Assembly: GCA_037954235.1 (NCBI GenBank)
Contig: JBBMOA010000005.1
Coordinates: 1,939,501 to 2,003,500, forward strand
Origin: Aulostomus chinensis
Taxonomy: Eukaryota > Chordata > Actinopteri > Syngnathiformes > Aulostomidae
Reading direction: 5' to 3'
DNA: 64,000 bases
Shown here: piece by piece, positions 1 through 10,200 of the stretch
Position numbering within the stretch: position 1 is the stretch's first letter
Layout of the letters: each line of letters opens with the position of its first letter
The notes under the pieces: generated by a model
Databases searched by the model: none
The model's input: the letters and a program-made list of their open reading frames with translations, nothing else
What the model was told of the DNA's origin: nothing
Made by a program: the position numbers and the translations under genes

Positions 1-104
1 ATTAGCTTGAGGGAGTGACGCTAGCATGAGCTGTTGTGACCTTTCACCTGTCCACTCTGATACAGTCTGGACTGTGCTTCACTGCCTTGTGTTTCCTGCA
101 CTCT

Positions 105-780
105 AGTTTAAGCAAATACATGTATAAATTTAACAGCAGTTGAAGCAAATATATGAATAAATTTAACAGCAGTTGAAGCAAATATATGAATAAATTTAAC
201 TGCAGTTGAAGCAAATATATGAATAAATTTAACAGCAGTTGAAGCAAATATATGAATAAATTTAACAGCAGTTGAAGCAAATATATGAATAAATTTAACT
301 GCAGTTGAAGCAAATATATGAAGAAATTTAACAGCAGTTGAAGCAAATATATGAATAAATTTAACTGCAGTTGAAGCAAATATATGAAGAAATTTAACAG
401 CAGTTGAAGCAAATATATGAATAAATTTAACTGCAGTTTAAGCAAATATATGAATAAATTTAACAGCAGTTGAAGCAAATATATGAATAAATTTAACAGC
501 AGTTGAAGCAAATATATGAATAAATTTAACTACAGTTGAAGCAAATATATGAATAAATTTAACTGCAGTTGAAGCAAATATATGAATAAATTTAACTGCA
601 GTTGAAGCAAATATATGAAGAAATTTAACTGCAGTTGAAGCAAATATATCAATAAATTTAACTGCAGTTGAAGCAAATATATGAATAAATTTAACAGCAG
701 TTGAAGCAAATATATGAATAAATTTAACAGCAGTTGAAGCAAATATATGAATAAATTTAACTGCAGTTGAAGCAAATATA
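105..780. repeat. 33-bp minisatellite, about 20 copies
   Basis: An AT-rich 33-bp unit containing GAAGCAAATATATGAATAAA followed by TTTAAC[A/T]GCAGTT is repeated head to tail. Two main variants differ at one base (CAGCAG or CTGCAG, the latter a PstI site). Because 33 is a multiple of three and the unit has no stop in several antisense frames, long artificial open frames with an 11-residue period appear. These are not genes. Confidence 0.95.
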
Positions 781-976
781 TATTGCACTGTGCCCTGCTG
801 TTCTACACAGCAGGCAAGCTGACCACGACTGAAGGGAACACACTGGCAGGAATATTATATCATAAAAATACTTTATTCAGATACTTTCACGTTACTTTCA
901 CTTTAACCAAATTAACATTTCAACATGACACTGCATGATGGCAACACTTTTACAATCATCTAAAAACTTTGTCTAC

Positions 977-1138
977 CTGGATGAGGTTGAGGAAGTGGAA
1001 CTGAACCAGGGATTTGTGCAGAAAGTCCCCTGAGAAGAGCCCATCATCTTTGAGTGTCTGGAACACATCCATCCAAGACTGGACACTCTTCCTACGCAGG
1101 ACCCCCCACTACGATTCTGTCCGTTGATCAGCAGTGCT
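977..1138 (-). pseudogene. Integrase-core-domain exon fragment
   Basis: Read on the minus strand, 54 codons give a protein segment with WGVLRRKSVQSWMDVFQTLK, then DDGLFSGDFLHKSLVQFHFL and NLIQ. This resembles the end of the integrase catalytic core in the 'NQRIESWWGFLRR' type proteins common in fish genomes, recalled from memory. A stop codon replaces the first Trp of the WW pair, so the copy is dead. The segment ends at CCAG/GTAGAC, a plausible splice donor, which suggests it was an exon of an intron-containing element or host-like gene. No partner exon was found nearby. Confidence 0.55.
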
Positions 1139-1199
1139 GCATCCCTAAAGGAGAGAACAGAAGAGAGAACACATCTCTCCCACTTTAGCTTCTCTCCTT

Positions 1200-1472
1200 C
1201 CTGTAGGATCTAGAATCCACTTCAAAGTCCTTCTGCTGACTTATAAGGCTCTCAATGATAAAGCTCCATCCTATTTGAAAGAGCTCATTAGTCCCTACTG
1301 TCCGACCAGAGCACTCCGCTCCCAGAATGCAGGTCTTTTAGTGATTCCCAGGATCAATAAAAACAGACTGGGAGGTAGAGCCTTTAGTTACCGGGCTCCT
1401 CTACTGTGGAACCAGCATCTCTCCATGGGTCAGAGAGGCAGACACTTTAACTACGTTAAAGTCCAGGCTTAA
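1200..1472 (+). pseudogene. C-terminal RT-ORF remnant of LINE
   Basis: The frame encodes LNDKAPSYLKELISPYCPTR, then NAGLLVIPRINKNRLGGRAF and LLWNQHLSM, the usual extreme C-terminus of L2/Rex1-type polyproteins. The upstream RT core is missing. The neighbouring copy near 36.6 kb carries almost the same sequence, so this is a dead 5'-truncated insertion. Confidence 0.75.
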
Positions 1473-1579
1473 GACCTTCCTCTATGACAGAGCCTTCAGT
1501 TAGGACTGGTTCAGGTAGCTCTGAACCATTGATAGCTATGCTGCTATAGGCTTAGACTGCTGGGGGACACATCAGGTTA

Positions 1580-1873
1580 CATGGAGCCCTTCCCTCCTCT
1601 CCTCTCCTCTCCTCTCCCCTCCTCTCCTCTCCTCTCCTCTCCCCTCCTCTCCTCTCCTCTCCTCTCCCCCTCTCTCCTCTCCTCTCCTCTCCCCTCCTCC
1701 CCTTCTCTCTCCTCTCCCCTCTCTCCTCTCCTCTCCTCCTCTCCTCTCCCCTCCTCCTCCCCTCCTCTCCTCTCTTCTCCTCCTCTCTCCTCCCCTCTCC
1801 CCTCCTCCCCTCTCCTCTCCACTCCCCTCCTCTCCTCCTCCCCTCCTCTCCTCTCCTCTCCTCTCCTCTCCTC
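1580..1873. repeat. (TCCTC)n polypyrimidine tract
   Basis: Nearly pure C/T on the top strand, built from CTCCT and CCCCT pentamers, sits in the LINE 3' UTR. The sister copy has only about 50 bases of it (36990-37041). Glu/Arg/Gly-rich frames on the minus strand are artefacts of this composition. Confidence 0.9.
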
Positions 1874-1989
1874 CTTGGTGTCTCTCAGTCTCTCTGTGTT
1901 TCCACTGATCCACCAGAGCTCCATCTCTCTCCTCCAACCGCCGCCTGCATCGCCCCCCCCCCCTTTTATTCCCTACTGTTACACTGGCC

Positions 1990-2672
1990 TGCCTCCCCTC
2001 CCATGAACCAGTCTACCATCCAGTCCCCCATCAAGCTGGCTTGCTCTCCCTGCCTCCCCTCCCATGAACCAGTCTACCATCCAGTCCCCCATCAAGCTGG
2101 CCTGCTCTCCCTGCCTCCCCTTCCATGAACCAGTCTACCATCCAGTCCCCCATCAAGCTGGCCTGCTCTCCCTGCCTCCCCGTCCATGAACCAGTCTACC
2201 ATCCAGTCCCCCATCAAGCTGGCTGGCTCTCCCTGCCTACCCTTCCATGAACCAGTCTACCGTCCAGTCCCCCATCAAGCTGGCTTGCTCTCCCTGCCTC
2301 CCCTTCCATGAACCAGTCCACCATCCAGTCCCCCATCAAGCTGGCTTGCTCTCCCTGCCTCCCCTTCCATGAACCAGTCTACCGTCCAGTCCCCCATCAA
2401 GCTGGCTTGCTCTCCCTGCCTCCCCTTCCATGAACCAGTCTACCGTCCAGTCCCCCATCAAGCTGGCTTGCTCTCCCTGCCTCCCCTTCCATGAACCAGT
2501 CCACCATCCAGTCCCCCATCAAGCTGGCTCGCTCTCCCTGCCTCCCCTTCCATGAACCAGTCTACCATCCAGTCCCCCATCAAGCTGGCTCGCTCTCCCC
2601 GCCTCCCCTCCCATGAACCAGTCTACCATCCAGTCCCCCATCAAGCTGGCTTGCTCTCCCTGCCTCCCCTTC
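1990..2672. repeat. 61-bp minisatellite in LINE 3' UTR, about 11 copies
   Basis: The unit CCATGAACCAGTCTACCATC + CAGTCCCCCATCAAGCTGGC + TTGCTCTCCCTGCCTCCCCTT repeats with a strict 61-base period and few point differences. The related LINE at 36 kb contains exactly one such unit (37211-37270), so the array arose by amplification of a piece of LINE 3' UTR. Confidence 0.93.
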
Positions 2673-3084
2673 CAGAAGCTTCCTTCTTCAGCTGTTATTA
2701 ACATTTCCATGTTTCCTCCATTCTGTGTAATAAACTGTTGTCTTGTCTGTACCAACATCTCCTGCACGTCTGTCCCTCCTGGTGAGGGATCCTCCTCCCC
2801 TCCTCACCCTGAGGTTTCTCCCATTTTTCCCTGTTCAAGGTTTTCTATGGAGTTTCTCCTCAGTCGATGTGAGGCTCTGAGGGCAGAGGATGTTGCTATG
2901 ATGCCATGAAGCCTGGAGACAAACTGGTGGTGAAAACAGGCCACAAAGAAAACTGCCTTGCCTAAATTAAGCTCCCATCTCCCCCATGATGGTCCGTGTG
3001 ATTTCTCCGCAGGAACATCTGCATGTCCCTGACATGTCTGTTTTCTGTACCTGGGTCGGCTCTCAGCCGCTGCGGACATTCTGT

Positions 3085-3530
3085 TCTCGTAAAAATATGA
3101 CTTTAATTTTCGTAAATTTATGACTTTTTCTCATAAATTTACGAGTTTAATCTCATAAATTTATGAGTTTATATTTTATGACTTTATTCTCATAAATTTA
3201 CGAGTTTAATCTCATAAATTTATGAGTTTATATTTTATGACTTTTTTCTCATAAATGTACGAGTTTAATCTCCTAATTTTACAAGTTTATAAATTACTTT
3301 TTCTCGCAAGTTTAAGACTTTTTTTCTCATAAATTTACGAGTTTATAATTTATGACTTTTTTCTCATAAATATACAAATTAAATCTCCTAATTTTACGAG
3401 TTTATAAAATTTCTTTTTTCTCATGAATTTATGACTTTTCTCAGAAATTTATGAGTTTAATCTCCTAATTTTACGAGTTTATAAAATTCCGACTTTTTTC
3501 TCGTAACTGTAGAACTCAAACTCGTAGTCT
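3085..3530. repeat. AT-rich imperfect palindromic tandem repeat
   Basis: Short blocks such as CTCATAAATTTACGAG and CTCATAAATTTATGAG alternate with TTTAATCTC and TTTATGACTTTTT linkers at roughly 55-65 base spacing. Many blocks are self-complementary. It ends in a short segment with TGGCCCTAACCCGAACCCG. This resembles a dispersed fish repeat; the class is not certain. Confidence 0.7.
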
Positions 3531-3565
3531 TACTACCTTAGTTTGGTTCTGAATGGCCCTAACCC

Positions 3566-4096
3566 GAACCCGAACCCTCCGGTAAAAGTCAGTGTCCAAG
3601 TCCTGCAGAAATGCAGTGACAAATCCAACTGTGCAGAGCGACGGTCACGCGCCAGTCCGCTCGAGGTGTTGAATGCTGCGCAGGCGCGTGCGGTGGGGAT
3701 GCCTGGAGTGGCGCCACAGTCGGTAAGTAACGTTAACATTCCTGTGTCCGTAACATCGTTTGATAATTGTTTTTCAAGTAAACACGGTTTTATAGTTTCA
3801 TGGATGAGGACTGAGGACATGTTGTCAACATTTCTGTCTCTGTTGGGTGACACTGTGAGGAGCTACATGCCTCATACACGCAACTAGCAGCTAACTTGCT
3901 AGCAGTGCAGAAGAAGTTGGACATGTTCTCACTGAGTAAAGATGCACCTGCAGAACGTCAAATGTTAACTAGGTATTTTTCTGAGTGCCGATGAGACTTC
4001 AATACACGCTGCCTCGTGCTAAAGTTATATCTCATTGTTTACCTGTAGGTCGGAGGAGCTCAACGGCGCCGCTGCGCAATTCGAACTGGATACAAA
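3566..4096 (+). promoter_or_regulatory. Probable lrig3 promoter and 5' UTR
   Basis: This stretch lies between the upstream repeats and the lrig3 start codon and is richer in CpG than its flanks. TGCGCAGGCGCGTGCG at 3677-3692 is one mismatch from the NRF1 consensus. No clear TATA box was seen, which fits a CpG-type promoter. The transcription start cannot be placed from sequence alone. The open frames here look fortuitous. Confidence 0.45.
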
Positions 4097-4104
4097 ATGG
4101 CGGC
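4093..4104 (+). promoter_or_regulatory. YY1-type element over the lrig3 start codon
   Basis: CAAAATGGCGGC matches the canonical YY1 core (CAARATGGCGGC). The ATG inside it is the lrig3 initiation codon, with A at -3 and G at +4, a good Kozak context. Such translation-start YY1 sites are known in many vertebrate CpG promoters; use here is inferred. Confidence 0.5.
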
Positions 4105-4299
4105 GTCCCCGGGGCGATTTGGATACGTTTCTCCAAGGGTTTTTTATTTGATTTTGTCACTCGGACTGTTTATCAGTTCTGGGTTGAGCTCAGACGTCCC
4201 GTGTGCCCAGAACTGCACCTGCTACGGGGATTCAGTGGACTGCAGTGGTCTGGCGCTGACAGCTACGCCTCTGGACCTGCCAGTCTGGACGGTCTCCTT
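4097..4299 (+). CDS. lrig3: lrig3 exon 1: signal peptide and LRRNT
   Basis: The first ATG in strong context opens a 67-codon frame. A hydrophobic stretch (VFYLILSLGLFISSGLSS) is a good signal peptide. The cysteine cluster CAQNCTCYGDSVDC is the LRR N-terminal cap (C-x3-C-x-C-x6-C). The exon ends in phase 2 at CTCCTT/GTGAGT. Intron 1 is the second longest (6.7 kb). Confidence 0.92.
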
Positions 4300-7200
4300 G
4301 TGAGTAGACCACTAAATTACACACTTGAAGGCAGACTTTGAGGGGATGAAAAAAAAAAAACATATATAAAGTAGGTAATATCTGTTGTTATCCATTAGAC
4401 TGAGCGTCCACTCCAGAATCCCGAGTTGCATGGTCTGTCACCTGCAGCAGCTCTTTTCCGTTCTTCTGAAGAACAGTACTGACAGGCTTCTCTGGAAGAG
4501 GTGGACTTGCCCACCTCACCATTATGCCTCCACTTGCACTTTTGACTCTAACACATCGGTAGACGTCCGTTTTCATCGGCAATCGTGCTGAAGCCTGACA
4601 GGCTAAATTAAAATGGTGAGATTTATGGTCCATGTCAACATCCTCTGATGCTGCCCTGCGTTCATGGCTTGGACCGTCAAGAATTTCAACATGTCCAACG
4701 CCAACTGCTGTCATAGAGACTTGTACAAGCTTTTTTTTTTTGCAGGCGCTCCATCCCAAGTAAAATTCACTTAGTGGCAGGAGAAGAGACTTGCTCAAGG
4801 GTGCATGGAGATGTTGTCATACACATTGAAGTTGAGTGGGAGCCAAGATTTAGTTACTTGAATATGAAATTCGTTCAGTCTCCCTCAAAAATGTTTGTGA
4901 GGTCACGAGCCGTTATTATACTCCTCACTTTCTAACGCGTTTCTAATTAATTCATTGGACAAGTTGTCTGTTTGCAATGTCGTGTCTTTCCACTGACTGA
5001 ACAGTGTCAGCTGGTAAACAGCTGGATCCTCCAACATGGTAAAAAATAAACGTTTGCATTATTCAGTGAGATTTATGACGGCTATTGGCCGAATTCCACT
5101 CCCTTGCCAGCAGTGGCTCACAAAGTGGATTTCTTGTGAATCAGGCAGGATAAGATTGACACCAGACTGCCAGTTCATGGAGGAAGTGAGCCAATGTGGA
5201 GCAATTGTATGGTACATTGTCTCAGGTTTAGGGAATGTAGTTCTTATCAAGCGGAGTGACACAATTCATTTAGAGACGACACTGTTGTCTGTCCTCCTGA
5301 TCGACTTTTTGTCTCATCAGATCCTGCCCTCTGGCAATCATGAATCTTCGGTGGCAATTGTGTACCAAATTGTCAGCATCTGTCAGTGTGTAACTGTGAA
5401 CACGAGGTTAAAGAGCAAGACCCCTCTGGCTCCCATGTCCCTGAGTTTGGCAGTGTGTCTTCCCCTGGGAAGTGAGGAATGCAACTTTCAAAAAGTCTCT
5501 AAAAACATGGATAACAGCACTTGAACCCGGGGAGCCTCATTGCCATGAAGTACCACTTAGCCAAGTAGAACCAGTAGTACCACCCCAGCTTTGGCTTTGG
5601 CCTGGAAGCCGTCCTCGAGATCTTGTGTGGGTAGGGTTACCTGATCCGCTGTAGACCTGCCCCGGCGGAATCCAGCCTGTTTCCTTGGTAACTGGGAGTC
5701 GACTACTGGCTCAATTCGGCTGTGTATCATCCTCTCCAGGATTTTAAAAGGGACACACAACAGCGAGATTGGTCGGTAGGACTTAGGGTCATCTGCTGGT
5801 TTGTTGGGTTTCAGGAGAGCTATGACAGCGGCCCGTCGCCATGTCCTTGGGAGCTTGAACCACCGGAGGCATGCAGAGAAGAATGCACACAGCCAGGCAG
5901 ATGTTATTTCGCTCTGGTGGATCACAAACTCTGGGTGAATGTTGTCGGGGCCTGGTGCCTTGCCTTGTTTAAGTTTGGCCATGGTGTCCCTGAGCTCAAC
6001 TGGTGTGAAATCTCCTGATAGGTTGGTGTTGACACTGGCTGCCCTTGAGAGACTGGATACCTCGCATGACGTTGAGCGGGCAAATTCTTTGTCTGCGTCT
6101 GGGAAACGACCATTTTTCAGGAGTTGGGCTGCGATGGCATTTGCTGTCACAGGGCATTTGGGAGCCAGTGTACTTCTTCCTGAGAGTTGGTTTATGGTCT
6201 GCCACGCTTCACGGCTGGAATGGGTAAAGTCAATCGACTCAACGGCCTCTGTCCATCTAGCCCTACGGGTGGCGTCCAACTTCTCAAGCAGTGCCTTTGC
6301 TGTCGCATCCACTTCAGCTCTTGAGCTAGCCTGCTGGTGGGCTCGCAGGAGGTGGTTACACTCCTCATTCCAACCTGAGATGTAGTTTGCATTGTAACCT
6401 CGTGGTATGGTTTTCTTCGCTGCCCCTGTCAGCACTTCTCAGTAGGCTGCATATGCGGCATCTACATCACGAGTGTCTGGGTCCGGGAGGGTGGCGGATC
6501 TTCTCTCTGTCTCGACAGAAAATGCAAGCCAATTGGCCTTCTGGAAGTTCATTCTTTTGACAGGCTTCCCCGTGACCGGCTGCGCCAGTGATGGCATTCT
6601 GATGACGGACGGTCGGTGGTGTGATCATGGGAACCTGTTGATGACCCTTCTTTCTGGCATCGGGTCATGACCGTGGAATACAGCAAAGGCAAGGTCTGGG
6701 TTGGTGAAGGTGTTCCATCTGGAGGAGTAGAAGCTTGGTGGTTCTTTGGGGTCAAACAGAAGGTGGGCGTTGGCGTTGGAGGCCCACTTGCTCAGCGTCT
6801 CCCCATCCGGTGTTGTGTGGGAATATCCCCAGTCAGTGTGCTGGCAGTTAAAGTCCCCGGCGTAGATGGCAGGTGCTGGGGCATTTGGGAGGGCCGATGT
6901 GGACAGTACAGATGGTGGGGGCTTGTACACGTTCACAACCGTTGTTGTCTGTATCCTTGTGGACAACCACTCAAGACTGGAGCCTGGTGGAGATTGGACT
7001 GTGGCTGTCCATGGGATGGCCGGCCGCCCTGATGTGAGCTTGCTCCCCCCCGGCCTCTTGCACCCTGGTCTGACGTGACGATTGGTTGGCGATATAAGTT
7101 TCATGAGGTGGTCTTGAACCGTATCTCATTAACTTGCTGGGGAGGCCGTGTGGAGGCTGTCGTCTTCGCCCCCTCGGTGGGAACAAGCGGCCATCTCTCG

Positions 7201-10200
7201 CCAAGCCTGCGAAAGATTCCTGGGCCGTCTCTCACGTCTGGAAAGAGGGATGGAGGGGTGGGAGGCTGCGGGCTCCCTTTGTCTCGCTAGCCTCAGCCCA
7301 CCATGCAAACTCAAACACACTGCAGCCTCCTCTCTGCCAACAGGCTGTGTGCCAGCTAGGCAGGAGGTGTGTACATGTGTGTGTGTGTGTGGGGGGGGGG
7401 GTAGGTGTCTGACAGAGATAGTCCTTATTTATGCTTGATATAAATTTGAATCATATGGTATGGGAAGCTCAACCTGAAATGCAGATGTGTATGTGCATGA
7501 GTCATTGTGTGTGTGCGTGCGTACACACACACACGCACACACACACACACTTCCTCCTTACTCTCCTGCTCTGTGTTAGGGGTAACACTATACTACTGGA
7601 CAAACCACTCTCTAATCAGCCTCTATTAGGGGTGGGCAGTACACCGGTGTCATAGTCATCACCGGTGTGGCATTGCGCCACGACATGGATTTTGCAATAC
7701 CGTCAATACCGTGGTAAATCAATTGTGCGCTTTGAACGGCTGCATTTACATCAATAACAGCCTAATTCTAAATTAGGCTCTAAATTTTCTTCACTGATTG
7801 GAATACTATAGGCCTATCTTGTTGCAAATAAAAAAGTAAAACATATTCATATCAGCTTTGTATGCGGTAAAAGGGGAGTGGCCATTCAATTAGCGTAACG
7901 AGCACTTAACCTGGGTAATCAATAAGGAAACGACCGAGGAAACATCGTAAAGAAATATCGGGCCTATTATCTGAAAAGAAATGAGTGGAATGGAGACCGA
8001 GGCCGCTGGAGAGGAAACTCTCGTTCCAAAAAGAGGAGGCACCTCCGTTATTTGGAACTGGATCGGTTTTAAATTATCCGACACGGAGCAAACATCGATA
8101 ATATGCAAAGTTTGCCGCCGTGTTGTGACAGCAAAAGGTGGAAACACAAGCAACCTGTTCCATCATTTAAAAAACATGCACGCCCGTGAATATGAAAAGG
8201 CAACCCGAGCTAAAGCGAGCGCAAGTGGGACCAGCAGCACAAGCGGAGCACGTCCCAAGAATAAACAGCTGTCACTGCAGGCATCGTTTACTGCTGCGAC
8301 CCCTTACGGTAAGAGTAGTAAGAAATGGAAAGATGTAACTAGGGCAATTACGCTCTATATCGCAAAGGACATGGTGCCCATTCAAACCATAGAGAGAGAT
8401 GGCTTCAGACATGTGGTTCACACTCTGGACTCAAGATACGAGCTGCCTGGTCGTAAATTTTTTAGCCAGAAGTGTCTACCAGAGCTGTACACGGAGGTAC
8501 GGGACAGGGTAACGAGCGAAATTCGCCACCTTGAAGCCTACTCGGCCACAACGGATTTATGGTCCAGCCGGACGACTGAGCCATACATTAGCCTCACAAT
8601 CCACTTCATCGACGATGACTGGAAGTTGCGCAGCAGATGCCTACAGACCGCCTTCTTCCCCGAAGACCACACCGGAGCAATAATTGCCTTAGGACTGAAG
8701 GATGCACTTTCTGCTTGGGGCTTGGATGAAGCACGTCTGGTGTGCATGACAACGGACAGCGGTGCAAATATGGTGCGCGCTCTGGAAATAGATACATGGA
8801 CGAGACTCGCATGTTTTGGACACAGACTGCACAACGCTATTGGTACGTTAGACTATCTAAACTTAACATTTCATATCCAGAAAATTTGTCAAGTCCTTTT
8901 CTGTTTGTATTTTAAAAAAGAAAACAAAAACAAATGTAAGGCCACCACATTAGTATTGTATTTATCATTGTTAGTATAGTAATATTTAGCCGTGATTCCT
9001 CTGGGGACCAGGTCAGAAAGTAAAAGGAAAAAAAAAACATCAACATGAGATTATATGAAAAATATTATTTGATAATATGTACTATATGTCTGTGTTTAAA
9101 ATGAAAAAGCTGTACTATTTGTGGAGGAATGTAAAAAATATTGACCAACATACATACAATATGTAGGCCTATTAGATTTGTAATAGCCTAATATTCAGCG
9201 TGTCCATACAATAAATACTTATGCTGCTCGACAATTAATGGTTTATTAAGTTTTTCCAACTATGATAACCTACTTTTACACTTAATGCTAATATCTTTAT
9301 TCATTCCCTTATTTCCCAGAGAGGAGTGTCCAACATGATCCTCGAGTTGCACGGGCCACAGGTATGTGCAAAAAAGTGGTTGGTACATTTTCCTACAGCT
9401 GGAAAAAGAAGAAGGCCCTGACTAGTGCACAGATAGAGCTGAACCTGCCCCCCCACAAGCTGGTCACAGAATCCCCAACAAGGTGGGGGTCTCGTGTCAA
9501 AATGATGGAAAGGGTGTTGGAGCAGGAGAAGGCCATCACTCAAGTCCTGGCAGCAGACCAAAAGTCACGTCACCTTCTACCCACCTGGCAAGACATTGAG
9601 GTGTTGGAGGCCATAACCAAAGCACTGAAGCCTCTGCAAGATTTTACAGATGCCCTGTCAGGAGAGGAGTATGTTAGTGTCTCCTATGTTAAGCCAGTCC
9701 TCCATCTACTCAATTCAGACATTTTGAAGCCAGAAGAAGACAAAGCAGGACTCTGCGAGGACATCAAGAAGAGGGTCCTGGATTATTTGAATGAAAAATA
9801 CAAAGATCCTGCCACTGACGAGCTGCACACCATGGCAACATTCCTGGACCCACGGTTCAAGACCACCTACATGTCACCTGAAAAGTTGGAGGAAGTGAGG
9901 AGCAGAGTAGCTACAGAAACCAAAGCTCTGGAGGATAAGACAGCCACAGATGCCTCTTCCACAGAGGACCAAAGCAAGAGGGAAACTAGCACTGCTCCTG
10001 CACAACTGAAAAAGCTCAAGAACAGCCTGGGCAGTTTCTTTAAAAAGTGTAGCAGTGCACCACCAAGGCAGCAGGGCATTGATGTGGAGTTAGATAGCTA
10101 CCTGCTGATGGTGACGGCTGACAGTGACTCTGATCCACTGGAGTGGTGGCGTCTCCAATGTTCCCACTTCCCCCGCATTAGCCGCCTGGCAAAAAAATAC

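Larger units (their letters stand above)
1142..2962 (+). mobile_element. L2/Rex1-like LINE, 3' end
   Basis: This is a 5'-truncated non-LTR retrotransposon: the last part of the RT ORF, a 3' UTR with a TCCTC tract, an expanded 61-bp tandem repeat, and a tail ending GCCACAAAGAAAACTGCCTTGCC. It is the same family as the copy at about 35992-37587, and the coding part and 3' tail align closely. This copy lacks a few bases found in the other (after CTTCTCTCC), and its 3' UTR is much longer because two internal repeats have expanded. Confidence 0.8.
5557..7190 (-). mobile_element. APE-type LINE fragment, antisense to lrig3
   Basis: A minus-strand non-LTR retrotransposon fragment contains part of an AP endonuclease and the first half of a reverse transcriptase. 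It ends inside the RT domain, so it lacks the catalytic YxDD region and 3' end. Clade is unresolved within the I/Jockey-type elements. Confidence 0.75.

Noticed and set aside
105..780. Repetitive 11-residue periodic proteins on the minus strand
   Set aside because: The 33-bp tandem unit is stop-free in more than one frame, giving apparent repeat proteins without any gene signal.
105..780. Possible CRISPR-like array (also considered for the 44-, 58- and 95-bp arrays)
   Set aside because: Units are contiguous tandem repeats with no unique spacers, no cas genes, and a vertebrate context.
1577..1937. Glu/Arg/Gly-rich minus-strand frames
   Set aside because: Product of the TCCTC polypyrimidine tract in the LINE 3' UTR.
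5036..5524. A 162-codon plus-strand frame in intron 1
   Set aside because: No recognisable domain, no repeat-family similarity I could name, no splice context; length is compatible with chance.
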